Below are positions 26,688 through 37,228 of a stretch of DNA of 64,000 bases, one piece after another. Source of the DNA: Heliomicrobium undosum. GTDB lineage: Bacteria; Bacillota; Desulfitobacteriia; Heliobacteriales; Heliobacteriaceae. The stretch's first letter is position 1. Each line of letters starts with the position of its first letter. The stretch is from positions 98,838-162,837 of the forward strand of contig NZ_WXEY01000008.1 of NCBI RefSeq assembly GCF_009877425.1, in the 5' to 3' direction. Made by a program: the position numbers and the translations under genes. A model generated the notes under the pieces. That model ran no database searches and was not told where the DNA came from. It was given only the letters and a program-made list of their open reading frames with translations.

Positions 26688-29027
26688 CTACACCCGCTCA
26701 AAGAAGGTGCGCCGGATCACGTCAAGTTGCTGTTCCCGCGTCAGCTTGATGAAATTGACGGCGTAACCGGAGACGCGAACCGTCAACTGGGGGTACTTTT
26801 CCGGGTGGTCCATGGCGTCGAGGAGCGTCTCCCGGTCTAAGACATTCACGTTGATGTGATGGCCGCCTTGCTGGAAAAAGCCGTCGACAACGGACGTCAG
26901 GTTGGCCCGACGCTCTTCCGAGGTAGTCCCCAGGGCTTGCGGAATGATCGAAAAGGTGTAGGAGATGCCGTCCTGGCAGTCGCCATAAGGCAGTTTGGCT
27001 ACCGAGTTCAGCGCCGCCAGCGCGCCCCGGCGGTCGCGCCCGTAGACGGGGTTGGCCCCCGGCGGGAAGGCTTCGCCGGCCTTGCGGCCGTCCGGCGTGG
27101 CGCCCGTCTTTTTGCCGTAGACGATGTTCGAGGTGATCGTCAGCACGCTCAAGGTCGGCACAGCGCCGCGGTAGGCCTTGCAGCGGCGCAGCTTCTCCAT
27201 GAACCGCTGGACCACGTCGACGGCGATGGCGTCGGCCCTGGCGTCGTCATTGCCATAGGCGGGGTAGTCGCCCTCGACCTCGTAGCCGACAGCCAGGCCG
27301 GTCTCATTGCGGATGACGCGCACACGGGCATGCTTGATCGCCGACAGGGAATCAGCGACAACAGCCAGCCCGGCGAGGCCGCAGGCCATCGTGCGCAGCA
27401 TGTCGCGGTCATGGAGCGCCATCTGTGCGCGCTCGTAGGCGTAGCGGTCATGCATGGCATGGATGATGTTGAGCATGTCCATATAGAGCCGCGCCGTCCA
27501 GCCGAGGAAGGCGTCGAAGCGGTCCATCACCGCATCGTAGTCGAGGATGTCGCCCTCGATAGGGGCCAGGCGCGGACCGACCTGCTCCCCCGTCTTTTCA
27601 TCGCGCCCGCCGTTGATGGCATAGAGCAAGGCCTTGGCCAAGTTGGCCCTGGCGCCGAAAAACTGCATCTGCTTACCCAGGCGCATGGCCGACACGCAGC
27701 AGGCGATGCCGTAATCGTCCCCCCAGTAGGGGCGCATCAGGTCGTCGTTCTCATACTGGATCGCCGAGGTGACGATGGACAGGTCCGCGCAGAAGCGCTT
27801 GAAGTTTTCCGGCAACTGTTCCGACCAGAGGACGGTCAGGTTCGGTTCCGGCGCCGGGCCGAGGTTATGCAGGCTGTACAGGATGCGGTAGCTGTTTTTG
27901 GTCACCAGCGTCCGTCCGTCAAGGCCCATGCCGCCGACACTCTCGGTCACCCAGGTCGGATCGCCGCTAAACAGTTCGTTGTAGGCAGGCGGGCGGAGAA
28001 AGCGCACCATGCGCAATTTGATCACGAAGTCATCCATCAGTTCCTGGGCGGCTTCCTCGGTCAGGGTTCCCCGCCGCAGGTCCCGTTCCAGGTAGATGTC
28101 GAGGAAGGTGGAGACGCGGCCGATGCTCATGGCGGCGCCGTTTTGCTCCTGCACCGCCGCTAGGTAAGCGAAGTAGAGCCACTGGATCGCCTCCCGGCCA
28201 TCGGCGGCGGGACGGCGGATGTCATAGCCGTAGGCGGCGGCCATGTCAGCCATCTCCGTCAAAGCGGCTATCTGCTCGCCCAGTTCCTCCCGCAGCCGGA
28301 TCGCTTCTTCATCCATCCCGGAAGCGCCCACAGCATCCAATTCCGCCCGTTTCGTTTCAATCAAGCGGTCCACGCCGTAAAGAGCGACGCGGCGGTAGTC
28401 GCCGATGATCCGGCCGCGCCCGTAGGCGTCAGGCAACCCCGTGATCAGGCCGAGCCGCCGGACCTGGCGCATCTCCGGTGTGTAGGCTTCCATGACAGCC
28501 TGGTTGTGGGTCTTGCGGTGGTGGGTGTAGATCTCCTCTATGCGGGGATCCAGCGAATAGCCGTAGGCCTCGCAAGCCTGGCGGGTCATGCGGATCCCGC
28601 CCCTGGGGAGGACGGCCCTTTTCAACGGCGCGTCCGTCTGCAAGCCCACGATGCGTTCCAGGTCCTTGTCGATATAGCCGGGGCCGTGGGCGCCGATGCC
28701 CCCGATCGTCTCCGTATCCACATCAAGGACGCCGCCCCGCTCCCGCTCCTGCCGCATCAGTTCAGAAACTTTTGACCAGAGCGCCCGCGTCCGTTCCCTC
28801 AGTCCAGCCAAAAAAGCGGCGTCACCGCTGTAGGGCCGGTAGTTATCTTGAATGAACTGGCGCACATCGATCGATTCGCGCCAGCGATTGCCACGAAAAT
28901 CCGCCCAGGGATGCAACACGCCCTGCTGCTTCTCCGCAAAGGTTTCCGGATTCTCTTTCACCCGTTCGATATCTTGCTTAAAGGTGAACCCTTTAAATTG
29001 CTGATGGATCTGTTCCATAACTGACAT
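26688..29027 (-). CDS. pflB: Formate acetyltransferase (pyruvate formate-lyase)
   Basis: PFL converts pyruvate and CoA to acetyl-CoA and formate. The 779-residue protein has the adjacent active-site cysteines C443-C444 in GIACCVSAM and the glycyl-radical motif RVSGYAVNF with G754, 25 residues from the C-terminus. Length is normal. The ATG at 29027 follows GGGAGGGG; the longer open frame upstream is not protein but covers the riboswitch and promoter. Expression is predicted to depend on the ZTP riboswitch at 29131-29210, which links formate supply to 10-formyl-folate demand. pflA follows directly. Confidence 0.98.
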   Translation of the reverse strand: MSVMEQIHQQFKGFTFKQDIERVKENPETFAEKQQGVLHPWADFRGNRWRESIDVRQFIQDNYRPYSGDAAFLAGLRERTRALWSKVSELMRQERERGGVLDVDTETIGGIGAHGPGYIDKDLERIVGLQTDAPLKRAVLPRGGIRMTRQACEAYGYSLDPRIEEIYTHHRKTHNQAVMEAYTPEMRQVRRLGLITGLPDAYGRGRIIGDYRRVALYGVDRLIETKRAELDAVGASGMDEEAIRLREELGEQIAALTEMADMAAAYGYDIRRPAADGREAIQWLYFAYLAAVQEQNGAAMSIGRVSTFLDIYLERDLRRGTLTEEAAQELMDDFVIKLRMVRFLRPPAYNELFSGDPTWVTESVGGMGLDGRTLVTKNSYRILYSLHNLGPAPEPNLTVLWSEQLPENFKRFCADLSIVTSAIQYENDDLMRPYWGDDYGIACCVSAMRLGKQMQFFGARANLAKALLYAINGGRDEKTGEQVGPRLAPIEGDILDYDAVMDRFDAFLGWTARLYMDMLNIIHAMHDRYAYERAQMALHDRDMLRTMACGLAGLAVVADSLSAIKHARVRVIRNETGLAVGYEVEGDYPAYGNDDARADAIAVDVVQRFMEKLRRCKAYRGAVPTLSVLTITSNIVYGKKTGATPDGRKAGEAFPPGANPVYGRDRRGALAALNSVAKLPYGDCQDGISYTFSIIPQALGTTSEERRANLTSVVDGFFQQGGHHINVNVLDRETLLDAMDHPEKYPQLTVRVSGYAVNFIKLTREQQLDVIRRTFFERV

Positions 29028-29034
29028 AACCAAA

Positions 29035-29131
29035 CCCCTCCCGACATCAAAAGTTTTTGAGGATGCAATGCATCCATCGATGTCGGGCGGGCTTTCGTTT
29101 TTTAAAAAGCAAAAACCGCCCGGACATCGAT
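29035..29131 (-). promoter_or_regulatory. Alternative RNA pairings covering the pflB ribosome binding site
   Basis: GATGTCGGG, whose end overlaps the Shine-Dalgarno GGGAGGGG (29035-29042), can pair with CCCGACATC at 29079-29087; the arm lies at 29040-29048. The 29076-29090 segment can instead pair with 29116-29131, which is its reverse complement apart from one extra base and which includes the terminator's 3' arm. A small perfect hairpin GGATGCA/TGCATCC (29061-29075) lies between. This suggests a second, translational layer after the terminator. It is an inference from base pairing only. Confidence 0.45.
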
Positions 29132-29143
29132 TGCCCAGGCGGT
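29115..29143 (-). terminator. Intrinsic terminator of the ZTP riboswitch
   Basis: On the minus strand ACCGCC (29138-29143) pairs with GGCGGT (29115-29120), with TTTTTGCTTTTT after it. The 5' arm is also part of the aptamer's conserved CCGCCTGGGCA, so ligand-bound aptamer and terminator are mutually exclusive. Confidence 0.8.
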
Positions 29144-29210
29144 CGGCATGTTTTCTTATCAGCCGCGCTCCCTGTGGTGAACTCCACTTCCGCCAGTCGC
29201 GCGACCCCTT
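29131..29210 (-). promoter_or_regulatory. ZTP (pfl motif) riboswitch aptamer
   Basis: The minus-strand RNA shows the pfl-motif signature in order: TCGCGCGACTGGCGG, then GTGGA...CCAC, AGGGAGCGCGGC, a variable loop, and CCGCCTGGGCA, which forms the pseudoknot-containing 3' half. This class binds ZTP/ZMP, the alarmone of 10-formyl-tetrahydrofolate shortage, and normally turns expression on. Here it precedes pflB, whose product formate can refill the formyl-folate pool. Confidence 0.9.
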
Positions 29211-29228
29211 GATTGTCTTGTTAATTGC

Positions 29229-29257
29229 ATTGTATCCCGGTCCTGCCGGTTCGTCAA
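29229..29257 (-). promoter_or_regulatory. Sigma-A promoter of the pfl operon
   Basis: TTGACG (29252-29257) and TACAAT (29229-29234) are 17 bases apart on the minus strand. Transcription would begin about 10-15 bases before the riboswitch aptamer. Confidence 0.75.
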
Positions 29258-29457
29258 TACCGTTCAGGCTGCTACGGGCTCCAACCCGTTTCTGCTCCAT
29301 TGCCCCATTACGCCATTGAACCACCATTTCCTACATAGTTCGGCTGAACAGGGTGAAAATAAAGCCAAAGCTAGACAGGGGCCAAAAAAGCAACCAGTCA
29401 AAAGGAATCACGCATTCAAGAACAAACAAGAACAAATTTGAAGGAGGAGTTCCACCC

Positions 29458-30213
29458 ATGCACCCCATGCAGCCCTACACCCCGGTGAACAACCAGGTTC
29501 CCCAGGATATCAACGCAGTCATGACGGGGATGCGCAACTTTCACGGCAACTTCAACCTGAACGCCTCCGGGTTTAACCCCCAAATGCCCGGCCACGGGAC
29601 CCACCACGCCATGATCCTGCGGCAGGAGCCGCGCACCGTCAAAAAAATCGGCGCCGGGATCGGCCTCCCCTATGAGGTGCGCCTGGAAATGGCCCTGATG
29701 CTCGACGACCACCAGTGCGCCCTGACCATTGCCTTGCACCAGTACAACAAGCACCACTGGATGACCGAAGGCGCCGAGGCTTTTCTGAGCCTCCACGAAC
29801 TGCTGAACGAACACCGGGAAAAGACGAACGATCATATCGACATGATCGGCGAACGGGTCACCCGCCTCGGCGGCGTCCCCACGGCCCACCCCGTCACCCA
29901 GCATGAACTGTCCTACATCAAGCATGAGGTGGAAGGCCGCTATACCGTTCGCGACTTCATCCGCAACGACCTGGAGCATGAACTGAAGATCCAGGAGATG
30001 ATGCGGCGGCAGATCACCCGGGCGCATGAACTGAAGGATTTCGGAACAGTAGAGGTATTGGAGGAGGTGCTGAAAGATCGGGAGGATCTGGGCTACCACC
30101 TCTACAGTGTCCTCGAAGACGACACCCTGGTCCGTGGCATGGGACACTTGATGGATCAAAAGTATGACCGCGCCGGCGACCGGCCGATGGATCCCGGGAG
30201 CAAGTTGCAGTAA
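29458..30213 (+). CDS. dps: Dps-like ferritin family protein
   Basis: A 251-residue ferritin-like protein. The core resembles Dps: YNKHHWMTEGAEAFLSLHEL, a stretch of helix with NDHIDMIGERVTRLGGVPTA, then further helices to the C-terminus. Dps proteins oxidise iron with peroxide and protect DNA. It is longer than typical Dps (about 150-180 residues): an N-terminal extension of about 70 residues, rich in Pro, Asn and His, precedes the ferroxidase-like region, and a C-terminal tail follows. AAGGAGGAG lies before the ATG at 29458; the upstream in-frame codons lack such a site. It diverges from the pfl operon. Confidence 0.75.
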   Translation: MHPMQPYTPVNNQVPQDINAVMTGMRNFHGNFNLNASGFNPQMPGHGTHHAMILRQEPRTVKKIGAGIGLPYEVRLEMALMLDDHQCALTIALHQYNKHHWMTEGAEAFLSLHELLNEHREKTNDHIDMIGERVTRLGGVPTAHPVTQHELSYIKHEVEGRYTVRDFIRNDLEHELKIQEMMRRQITRAHELKDFGTVEVLEEVLKDREDLGYHLYSVLEDDTLVRGMGHLMDQKYDRAGDRPMDPGSKLQ

Positions 30214-30246
30214 CAGAATTCGTTCCCGAGTTCGAAAAATAGCAGC

Positions 30247-30281
30247 AAGCCCGTGGTCTCCATGAAAAGAGCCACGGGCTT
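30247..30281. terminator. Hairpin between convergent dps and chemoreceptor genes
   Basis: Perfect stem AAGCCCGTGG/CCACGGGCTT with a 15-base loop. On the minus strand it is followed by GCTGCTATTTTT, so it probably terminates the chemoreceptor transcript; the plus side lacks a T run. Confidence 0.55.
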
Positions 30282-30326
30282 GGTCACTTCAATGTCTTAC
30301 GTAGATATTTCAGAAAAGCCGTTATC

Positions 30327-32399
30327 TCACCGACCCACCTTCTCGATCAACCGATCCAGCAGCCCCAGCACCATCTCGGAATTCTGCTCTAATTCCTTGT
30401 ACTGGCGCTCCGCCTCGGCGCGGTTGCCGGCGTGGAAGGCGATGACGGCCTTGACGGCGCAGTCGTGGACCTTGTGGTGCGGCCCATCCATGGCGATGAA
30501 GTCAGGATCGCCTTTTAAGGCATTGTCGCCGAAGTACCACCGGCCCAGGCGGCATTCCTGGTGGGAGTTGACCTCGTCCGGTTGGATCTCGATGACGCCC
30601 TTTAGCATGTTTTCGATGCGAAGTTTCCAGAGCAGGTGGTCCGATTTCGCCTTGGTCAGGATCTGCACCGACGTCAGGCTGCCATCGTTTTCGATTTTGA
30701 AGCGGTGGATGGAGTTCATCAGTTCGTTGGCGACGGCGCTCGTCTCCTCCGACCCGGCGGCGATCGTCTCCATGGCCGCCGTCGTCTCCTCCACAGCCGC
30801 CGATACCTCATGGATATGTATATTGACATTTTCAATGGCTGTCGCAACGGAATCAATGAGTTTCACAATCTTGTCGGAACTCGCCACATTCTCTGCCGTC
30901 ACGCTGACGATGTTCTGCACGGCCTGCTCCGTATGTCGGACCGCATCGAGGATGTTTTCCAGGGCTTTGCCGGCCTTCTGCACGACGATCACACCGGCGT
31001 CTGCCTCTTCGCGGCTTTGCACCGTGGCGGCTACGGCTGCAGTCGTGCTCTCGGTGATTTTACCGATCAGTTGGCTGACCTCCCAGGCGCCCTTGTTGGA
31101 CTGTTCGGCCAACTTCCGCACCTCATCGGCGACGACAGCGAAACCGCGTCCCGCCTCCCCGGCGCGGGCGGCTTCAATGGAGGCGTTGAAGGCCAGCAGG
31201 TTCGTTTGCTCGGCGATCCCCGTGATCATGTCGGAAATCGTCCGGATCTGCTTCGAATACTCCCCTAGGGTGCTCATGATCTCTTCTGTTTCCACGGTCT
31301 TTTCCTTGATTCTGCGCATCCGTCCGATCGTTTCGGCGACAGTCTCCTTGCCCGTGTCGGCCGCTTCGATCATGACATGCGAGTTTTCCGAGGCCTTCTG
31401 CGCCTGGGTGCGGGCGATCTGGATCAGGGAAGACAGTTCCAGCAGGACCGAAGAGGCGTCCACGATCGCTTGGTTACCCTGCTCCGTCTCATCGGTAACC
31501 GAGTGGATATTGTTGGCGATTTCCTGGATGGAGGCGGACACCTCTTCGCTCGACGCCGCCAATTCCTGCGAACTCGCCGCTAGATTTTCGGCGGCTTCGC
31601 GGATCATGCCGACCGTATCGGCTTGATTGCCCACCATCTGGTTAAAAGTCGCGGTCATCTGACCGACTTCATCGGTCGAACGGACATTGCCGTAAGCCGT
31701 CAAATCGCCAGCGCCCACACGGGTCATGCACATCTGCAACTCGCTGATCGGAGCGGTTAGGGACCGGGTGATCAACGAGCCGATCAGGTAACAGACGAGC
31801 ATCAGCAGGGCCGTCGTGATGATGACGGTGATGTTGGTCTGATTGGTCAATTTTTCAATCTCGTGATACAGGCCTTCTGCGACCTGCTGGTTGTGTTCGG
31901 CTATCTCCTGTCGCATCGAAATGACCTTGGTAAACTCAAACTGATTTCCCCGAAAAACAGCTGTCGCCTCTTCCGTCCTTCCCTCAAGAGCCAGTTGGAT
32001 CACCATTTTACGGACACTTCTCGTGTATCCCAGCGACGTTTCCAACTCGGCCATCTTTTGTATCTCAAAGTCGTCAAGCCTGGTTTGTTTGTATCTCTCC
32101 TGCAAGTCATTGATGACGGCTGTGTTCTTATCAATCCCCTGGACGAGTGTTTTCTTCAGTTCCCCGTCGCGGGTAATGATGATTTCCCACATCTTCGCTT
32201 CGTTGTCCCGGGCGAGGGCGCGGACTTCGCCCATCCACTCCACAGGCAGCAGCCGGTCTCTGTACATCTCCTGAGCGTCCCGGGTGATCAGGGAGAGGAA
32301 GTAATAGTTCACACCGCCCATGACGATGAGAAACCCTAAGACGAAAAGGGTGTATACGAGCAACTTATTGGAGATCTTCAGTTTGTTCAGCCAAGACAC
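30327..32399 (-). CDS. Methyl-accepting chemotaxis protein with C-terminal zinc-binding CZB domain
   Basis: A chemoreceptor of about 690 residues. Order: membrane helix ([20 protein letters not shown]), four-helix-bundle periplasmic domain, second membrane helix, HAMP, signalling coiled coil with the tip [20 protein letters not shown], and an unusual C-terminal CZB domain with [12 protein letters not shown] and later His residues in GPHHKVHD, the expected Zn ligands. CZB receptors can sense zinc or oxidants such as hypochlorous acid. The GTG at 32399 has GGAGGAGGG upstream, so the longer TTG frame is not used. A promoter lies at 32516-32544. Confidence 0.92.
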   Translation of the reverse strand: MSWLNKLKISNKLLVYTLFVLGFLIVMGGVNYYFLSLITRDAQEMYRDRLLPVEWMGEVRALARDNEAKMWEIIITRDGELKKTLVQGIDKNTAVINDLQERYKQTRLDDFEIQKMAELETSLGYTRSVRKMVIQLALEGRTEEATAVFRGNQFEFTKVISMRQEIAEHNQQVAEGLYHEIEKLTNQTNITVIITTALLMLVCYLIGSLITRSLTAPISELQMCMTRVGAGDLTAYGNVRSTDEVGQMTATFNQMVGNQADTVGMIREAAENLAASSQELAASSEEVSASIQEIANNIHSVTDETEQGNQAIVDASSVLLELSSLIQIARTQAQKASENSHVMIEAADTGKETVAETIGRMRRIKEKTVETEEIMSTLGEYSKQIRTISDMITGIAEQTNLLAFNASIEAARAGEAGRGFAVVADEVRKLAEQSNKGAWEVSQLIGKITESTTAAVAATVQSREEADAGVIVVQKAGKALENILDAVRHTEQAVQNIVSVTAENVASSDKIVKLIDSVATAIENVNIHIHEVSAAVEETTAAMETIAAGSEETSAVANELMNSIHRFKIENDGSLTSVQILTKAKSDHLLWKLRIENMLKGVIEIQPDEVNSHQECRLGRWYFGDNALKGDPDFIAMDGPHHKVHDCAVKAVIAFHAGNRAEAERQYKELEQNSEMVLGLLDRLIEKVGR

Positions 32400-32515
32400 A
32401 CCGATCCCTCCTCCGTTTTCTTCCGCCATCTCCGTTCCGTCTCCGCCGGTTTTTTCTGCTGTAACCAGCGGTAATGTCCGCAGGGATTCATACAAAGACT
32501 AATAATATCTTTTTC

Positions 32516-32544
32516 ATTATATAGCACATACAGGTTAAGCACAA
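32516..32544 (-). promoter_or_regulatory. Promoter of the CZB chemoreceptor
   Basis: TTGTGC (32539-32544) and TATAAT (32516-32521) are 17 bases apart on the minus strand. The leader to the GTG start is about 110 bases; no riboswitch was recognised in it. Confidence 0.6.
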
Positions 32545-32636
32545 TTTAAGAATCGGTAACGCTTCAACAATAGCAAGAAAGGACGCGTTTCACTTAATGA
32601 TATTTATTATTGGTTCTTATGATGCCTAAAGTCAAA

Positions 32637-32675
32637 GAACCCCCGGGAACGGGTTTGTCCGCTCCGAGGGGTTCC
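32637..32675 (-). terminator. Possible terminator after the Ycf46/Ycf35 gene set
   Basis: GGAACCCC pairs with GGGGTTC across a 23-base loop on the minus strand, followed by TTTGACTTT. It lies 12 bases after the stop at 32688. The tail is weak. Confidence 0.5.
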
Positions 32676-32687
32676 TTTCCTTCCGCC

Positions 32688-33155
32688 CTAAAACCGGAAG
32701 ACGCGCAGGCGCTCCGGCTCGGATTCCTGCGCAGGCGGCGGCTCATCTATTGTCACCACAGCCGGCGTTACGACAGCGGGCGTTGTCACAACCGGACAGT
32801 CAGGGTAGCCGGCTTTGGGAAGGGTAAAACCATAGAGCCCATTCAGCCGGAACAACTCCTCCGGCTCAAAAGCCCGCCGTTCCAGGATGGCGGCGACAAG
32901 GGCGTCGATGGCCGGCAGGCGCTCTTTGTCGTCGGGCGTTAGGAACCGGTAGAAGACCATGCTGAAAAAGGGATCGCCCAGGAGGTCATAGTCGAGCAGT
33001 TCGTTCCGCTGCTGCTGCAGGTCTTGCAGCAGCCATTCCAAGGTTTCCGCCGACGGGCGCTCACAGTAGCAGATCGGGAAAAGGCGGTCGACCTGCCGCT
33101 GCCGGTACTTGGCGGAACCGATCCACATTTTTTTCAACTTCTCTATCAGGGACAT
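32688..33155 (-). CDS. Hypothetical protein linked to Ycf35/Ycf46-like genes
   Basis: A 155-residue protein starting at 33155 after GGAAGGGGGAGCGCC. It begins MSLIEKLKKMWIGSAKYRQRQ; the middle is helical (ETLEWLLQDLQQQRNELLDY) and the C-terminus is Pro/Val/Thr-rich (VVTTPAVVTPAVVTIDEPPP) and probably disordered. I recognise no family. It lies 50 bases after the DUF1257 gene and completes a three-gene operon with an AAA ATPase, so it may be a small partner or substrate of that system. Confidence 0.65.
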   Translation of the reverse strand: MSLIEKLKKMWIGSAKYRQRQVDRLFPICYCERPSAETLEWLLQDLQQQRNELLDYDLLGDPFFSMVFYRFLTPDDKERLPAIDALVAAILERRAFEPEELFRLNGLYGFTLPKAGYPDCPVVTTPAVVTPAVVTIDEPPPAQESEPERLRVFRF

Positions 33156-33205
33156 GGCGCTCCCCCTTCCCGCTGCAAATTAACCCTATAAAACTCTCGA
33201 CGAGA

Positions 33206-33790
33206 TTATCCGCAGAAATACCGCCCCCGGACGCGCAATTTTTTCAAGGTCTCATCGCTGCCCCAGAAAGCGCCCGTCTTCTGATGCTCCTGGATGTCCC
33301 CCAGGGCCTGTTCCAGTTCAAAAAACTTCATGCAGGCCTCGCCGGTGATGTGCTGGGGCTGGCAACGGATGCTGCCGCCGCCATGGCACTCGATGCGCAA
33401 AGCGCTGCCGTCGCTGTCTCGCGCCAGGACGACGAGGGCGCCCTCCTCGGCTTGTTCCGACACGGCGTAGCCCCGTTTGAGCGCCTCGATTTTGGCCAGT
33501 TCGGCTGTGTAGTACTTGAGTAACAGTTCCGCCTCCCGGCCGAGGTAGCGGGAGACATGATCGCCCTCCCAGTCGGCTTCGATCCGGTAGCCGCCCGCCC
33601 CTTCTTCCGCCGGAACGAGGGCGGCGTCATACTTGCCTGGCAGGCGGATCACGAAATCCTTCTGTTTCCGGCCAAAGTAGTAGCGGCACAGGTCGTTCTC
33701 GCGCAGTTCAAAACCCATGCGCGCCACGGCCTTGCGCAGGGCCTCCATATTGGTCACCGACTGGCTGAGGATTTGCGTGAAATGGCTCAT
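33206..33790 (-). CDS. DUF1257 (Ycf35-like) protein
   Basis: A 194-residue protein whose start MSHFTQILSQSVTNMEALRK and following ARMGFELRE match the opening of DUF1257, the family of the algal and cyanobacterial Ycf35. The remainder (YRIEADWEGDHVSRYLG) also fits. Function is unknown in any organism I know of. The ATG at 33790 follows AAGGAAAGAGG. It lies 30 bases downstream of a Ycf46-like AAA ATPase; the two hypothetical chloroplast frames thus co-occur here in a bacterium outside the cyanobacteria. Confidence 0.75.
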   Translation of the reverse strand: MSHFTQILSQSVTNMEALRKAVARMGFELRENDLCRYYFGRKQKDFVIRLPGKYDAALVPAEEGAGGYRIEADWEGDHVSRYLGREAELLLKYYTAELAKIEALKRGYAVSEQAEEGALVVLARDSDGSALRIECHGGGSIRCQPQHITGEACMKFFELEQALGDIQEHQKTGAFWGSDETLKKLRVRGRYFCG

Positions 33791-33820
33791 GCAACCTCTT
33801 TCCTTTCGAAAAGGCTTCCT

Positions 33821-35314
<1,494 letters not shown>

Positions 35315-35511
35315 ACAAGTCCTCGCTTTCAATATTGGTATCGATTCCTATTTTCGCTTTGCGAAGGATTTTTCCTGCTGAGGCAAGGAAAATTTGCCCT
35401 TTCCCAAGCAAAGGGGCTCTTACTACATTGATGCCGCCGAGGCGTCCCATTGTTCTATTGCTCGTATAATGCCTGCCGCTCCTGGGAAAAATGGCAGGCG
35501 GAGGTGTGCAA

Positions 35512-35925
35512 ATGAGTCATACTGCAACGGCACTGTTCGCCAAGTTTCTGATGACGCTGGTCGTGTCAGGTATCACTTTGGGTTATATCGCCGGGAGCAC
35601 CTGGTGGGGCATCCTGCTCTTCAGTGTGGCGGCGACGGCACTCAACTACCTGCTGGGCGATCTGATCGTCCTTCCCCGGATGGGCAACCTGATCGCCTCT
35701 GCCGGCGATGGCCTTTTGGCGGCGGTGACCGCCTATGTCCTGACCTTTTTCATCACCGGTTTGCGCACGACAACCCCTGCCTTGGTGCTGTTGGCCCTGC
35801 TGGTGGCGATCGGCGAATATGTCTTCCACATGTACCTGCGCGCAGACAGAAAGGTTCAGCCCAAGGGGATTGCTGGTTCTTCGCTTTTTGGGTGGAACAT
35901 GAGACCAAGTTGTGATATACTGTAA
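35512..35925 (+). CDS. DUF2512 (YndM-like) membrane protein
   Basis: A 137-residue protein with four hydrophobic helices (FLMTLVVSGITLGYIAG; GILLFSVAATALNYLLGDL; GDGLLAAVTAYVLTFFITG; ALVLLALLVAIGEYVFH). It matches the DUF2512/YndM family of small membrane proteins common in spore formers, of unknown function. GGAGGTGTGCAA precedes the ATG at 35512, so the earlier ATG is not used. A TATAAT lies about 30 bases before the Shine-Dalgarno, at 35465-35470. Confidence 0.8.
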   Translation: MSHTATALFAKFLMTLVVSGITLGYIAGSTWWGILLFSVAATALNYLLGDLIVLPRMGNLIASAGDGLLAAVTAYVLTFFITGLRTTTPALVLLALLVAIGEYVFHMYLRADRKVQPKGIAGSSLFGWNMRPSCDIL

Positions 35926-35947
35926 GTAATCGCATAGGGTTTTTGAG

Positions 35948-35982
35948 GAGGAGTCTGTCACCACGGGCTCCCTTTCTTTTTA
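35948..35982 (+). terminator. Weak terminator-like repeat after the DUF2512 gene
   Basis: GGAG pairs with CTCC across CTGTCACCACGGG, followed by CTTTCTTTTT. The sequence closely resembles the stronger terminator at 37125-37160, with a shared core GAGGAGnCTGTCACCA. Confidence 0.4.
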
Positions 35983-36170
35983 TCCCGTTTTTTCTCCGAT
36001 AAAAATCGAATCATGAAGGGGCGATTATTGGATGGCGATCATTTTTCACACCTGCAATCTAGTCCGCAAAAAGTTCCAATCGAAGCAAGAGCGCCTGAAG
36101 CCAAAGTCTGGTGAAACGGCGAGGCGGTCTGAAGCGGCGAAGCAACTCCCTGCGGAAAGGGGGAGTTCCC

Positions 36171-37043
36171 GTGACGCCGAGTCAACACAAAAAGGAAACA
36201 GCCACAAAAACCCTTAAGCGAGGACTGTTTCTCACCTTGGGCGCTTTGCTCGTCGCTGTGGCCCTGGAGGTGTTCCTGGTCCCCAACCACATCATCGACG
36301 GCGGCGTCGTCGGCGTCTCGATCATTCTCTCCTACCTGTTCCCGCTCCCGCTCAGCGCCTTTTTGTTGATCTTGAACATCCCATTTCTCATTTTCGGCTA
36401 TAAACAGATCGGCAAGACCTTCACCATTTCCACCCTCTACAGTGTGTCGGTGCTGGCGCTCGGCGTCCATTTCATCCATGGCTCTCCGACGGTGACAAGC
36501 GACTTTCTGCTCGCCGCCGTCTTCGGCGGCATCACCCTCGGACTCGGCGTCGGTCTCATTCTTCGTTACAACGGCTCCTTGGATGGCACGGAGATCCTGG
36601 CCATCATCCTCACCCGCCGGCTTCCCTTTTCCGTCGGTGAGATCATCATGTTTTTCAACATCTTCATCCTAGGCAGCGCCGGCTTTGTCTTCGGATGGGA
36701 TAAAGCCATGTACTCCTTGATCGCCTATTTCATCGCCTTCAAGACGATCGACCTCGTCCTGGAGGGCCTGGACGAATCGAAAGCTGTCACGATCATCTCC
36801 AACAACGCCCAGGACATCGCCGAGGCGATCATGGCGCGCCTGGGCCGCGGCGTCACCTACCTCTACGGCAAGGGCGGCTTTTCTGGCGAGGAAAAGGAGA
36901 TCCTCTACTGTGTCGTGACACGCCTAGAACTGGCCAAACTGCGGCAGATCGTCCTGGATTATGACCCAGACGCCTTTGTGGCCGTCGAGCATGTGGCCGA
37001 GGTGATGGGCGGACGCTTCGCCAAGAAGGCGATCCACCCTTGA
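36171..37043 (+). CDS. YitT family membrane protein
   Basis: A 290-residue protein with five to six membrane helices and a C-terminal soluble DUF2179 domain. Family signatures include VFLVPNHIIDGGVVGVSIIL and YNGSLDGTEILAIILTRR, then SKAVTIISNNAQDIAEAIM and a closing VEHVAEVMGGRFAKKAI. YitT proteins are common in Firmicutes; function is unproven. A GTG start at 36171 is chosen because AAAGGGGGAG precedes it. That Shine-Dalgarno can be sequestered by an upstream AACTCCC, forming a hairpin at 36144-36167. Confidence 0.85.
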   Translation: MTPSQHKKETATKTLKRGLFLTLGALLVAVALEVFLVPNHIIDGGVVGVSIILSYLFPLPLSAFLLILNIPFLIFGYKQIGKTFTISTLYSVSVLALGVHFIHGSPTVTSDFLLAAVFGGITLGLGVGLILRYNGSLDGTEILAIILTRRLPFSVGEIIMFFNIFILGSAGFVFGWDKAMYSLIAYFIAFKTIDLVLEGLDESKAVTIISNNAQDIAEAIMARLGRGVTYLYGKGGFSGEEKEILYCVVTRLELAKLRQIVLDYDPDAFVAVEHVAEVMGGRFAKKAIHP

Positions 37044-37124
37044 CGGGAAACCTTGACGGGAAAACAACCGTCGTTATACAATAACGGCGCCATTCATGTT
37101 CAAAAGCGCATACGGGAATTTGAG

Positions 37125-37160
37125 GAGGAGCCTGTCACCAAGGGGCTCCTCTGTTTTTTT
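37125..37160 (+). terminator. Rho-independent terminator after the YitT gene
   Basis: GAGGAGCC/GGCTCCTC stem (37125-37132 with 37144-37151), followed by TG and seven T residues. Confidence 0.85.
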
Positions 37161-37228
37161 GCGCTTTTTTGCTTTTTGTTATTTTTTCTCTCCATTTTTA
37201 CGGAAACTATTTTTTAGGAGGAAGAACA

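Noticed and set aside
29028..29327. 100-residue N-terminal extension of the pflB open frame
   Set aside because: It covers the promoter, ZTP riboswitch and terminator, and PFL homology starts at the ATG at 29027 with its own ribosome binding site.
32400..32510. Cyclic-di-GMP riboswitch in the leader of the CZB chemoreceptor
   Set aside because: The leader is long enough, but the conserved GEMM sequences are missing.
36032..36217. 61-codon frame overlapping the YitT start
   Set aside because: No ribosome binding site of note; it overlaps the leader and the start of the YitT gene in another frame.
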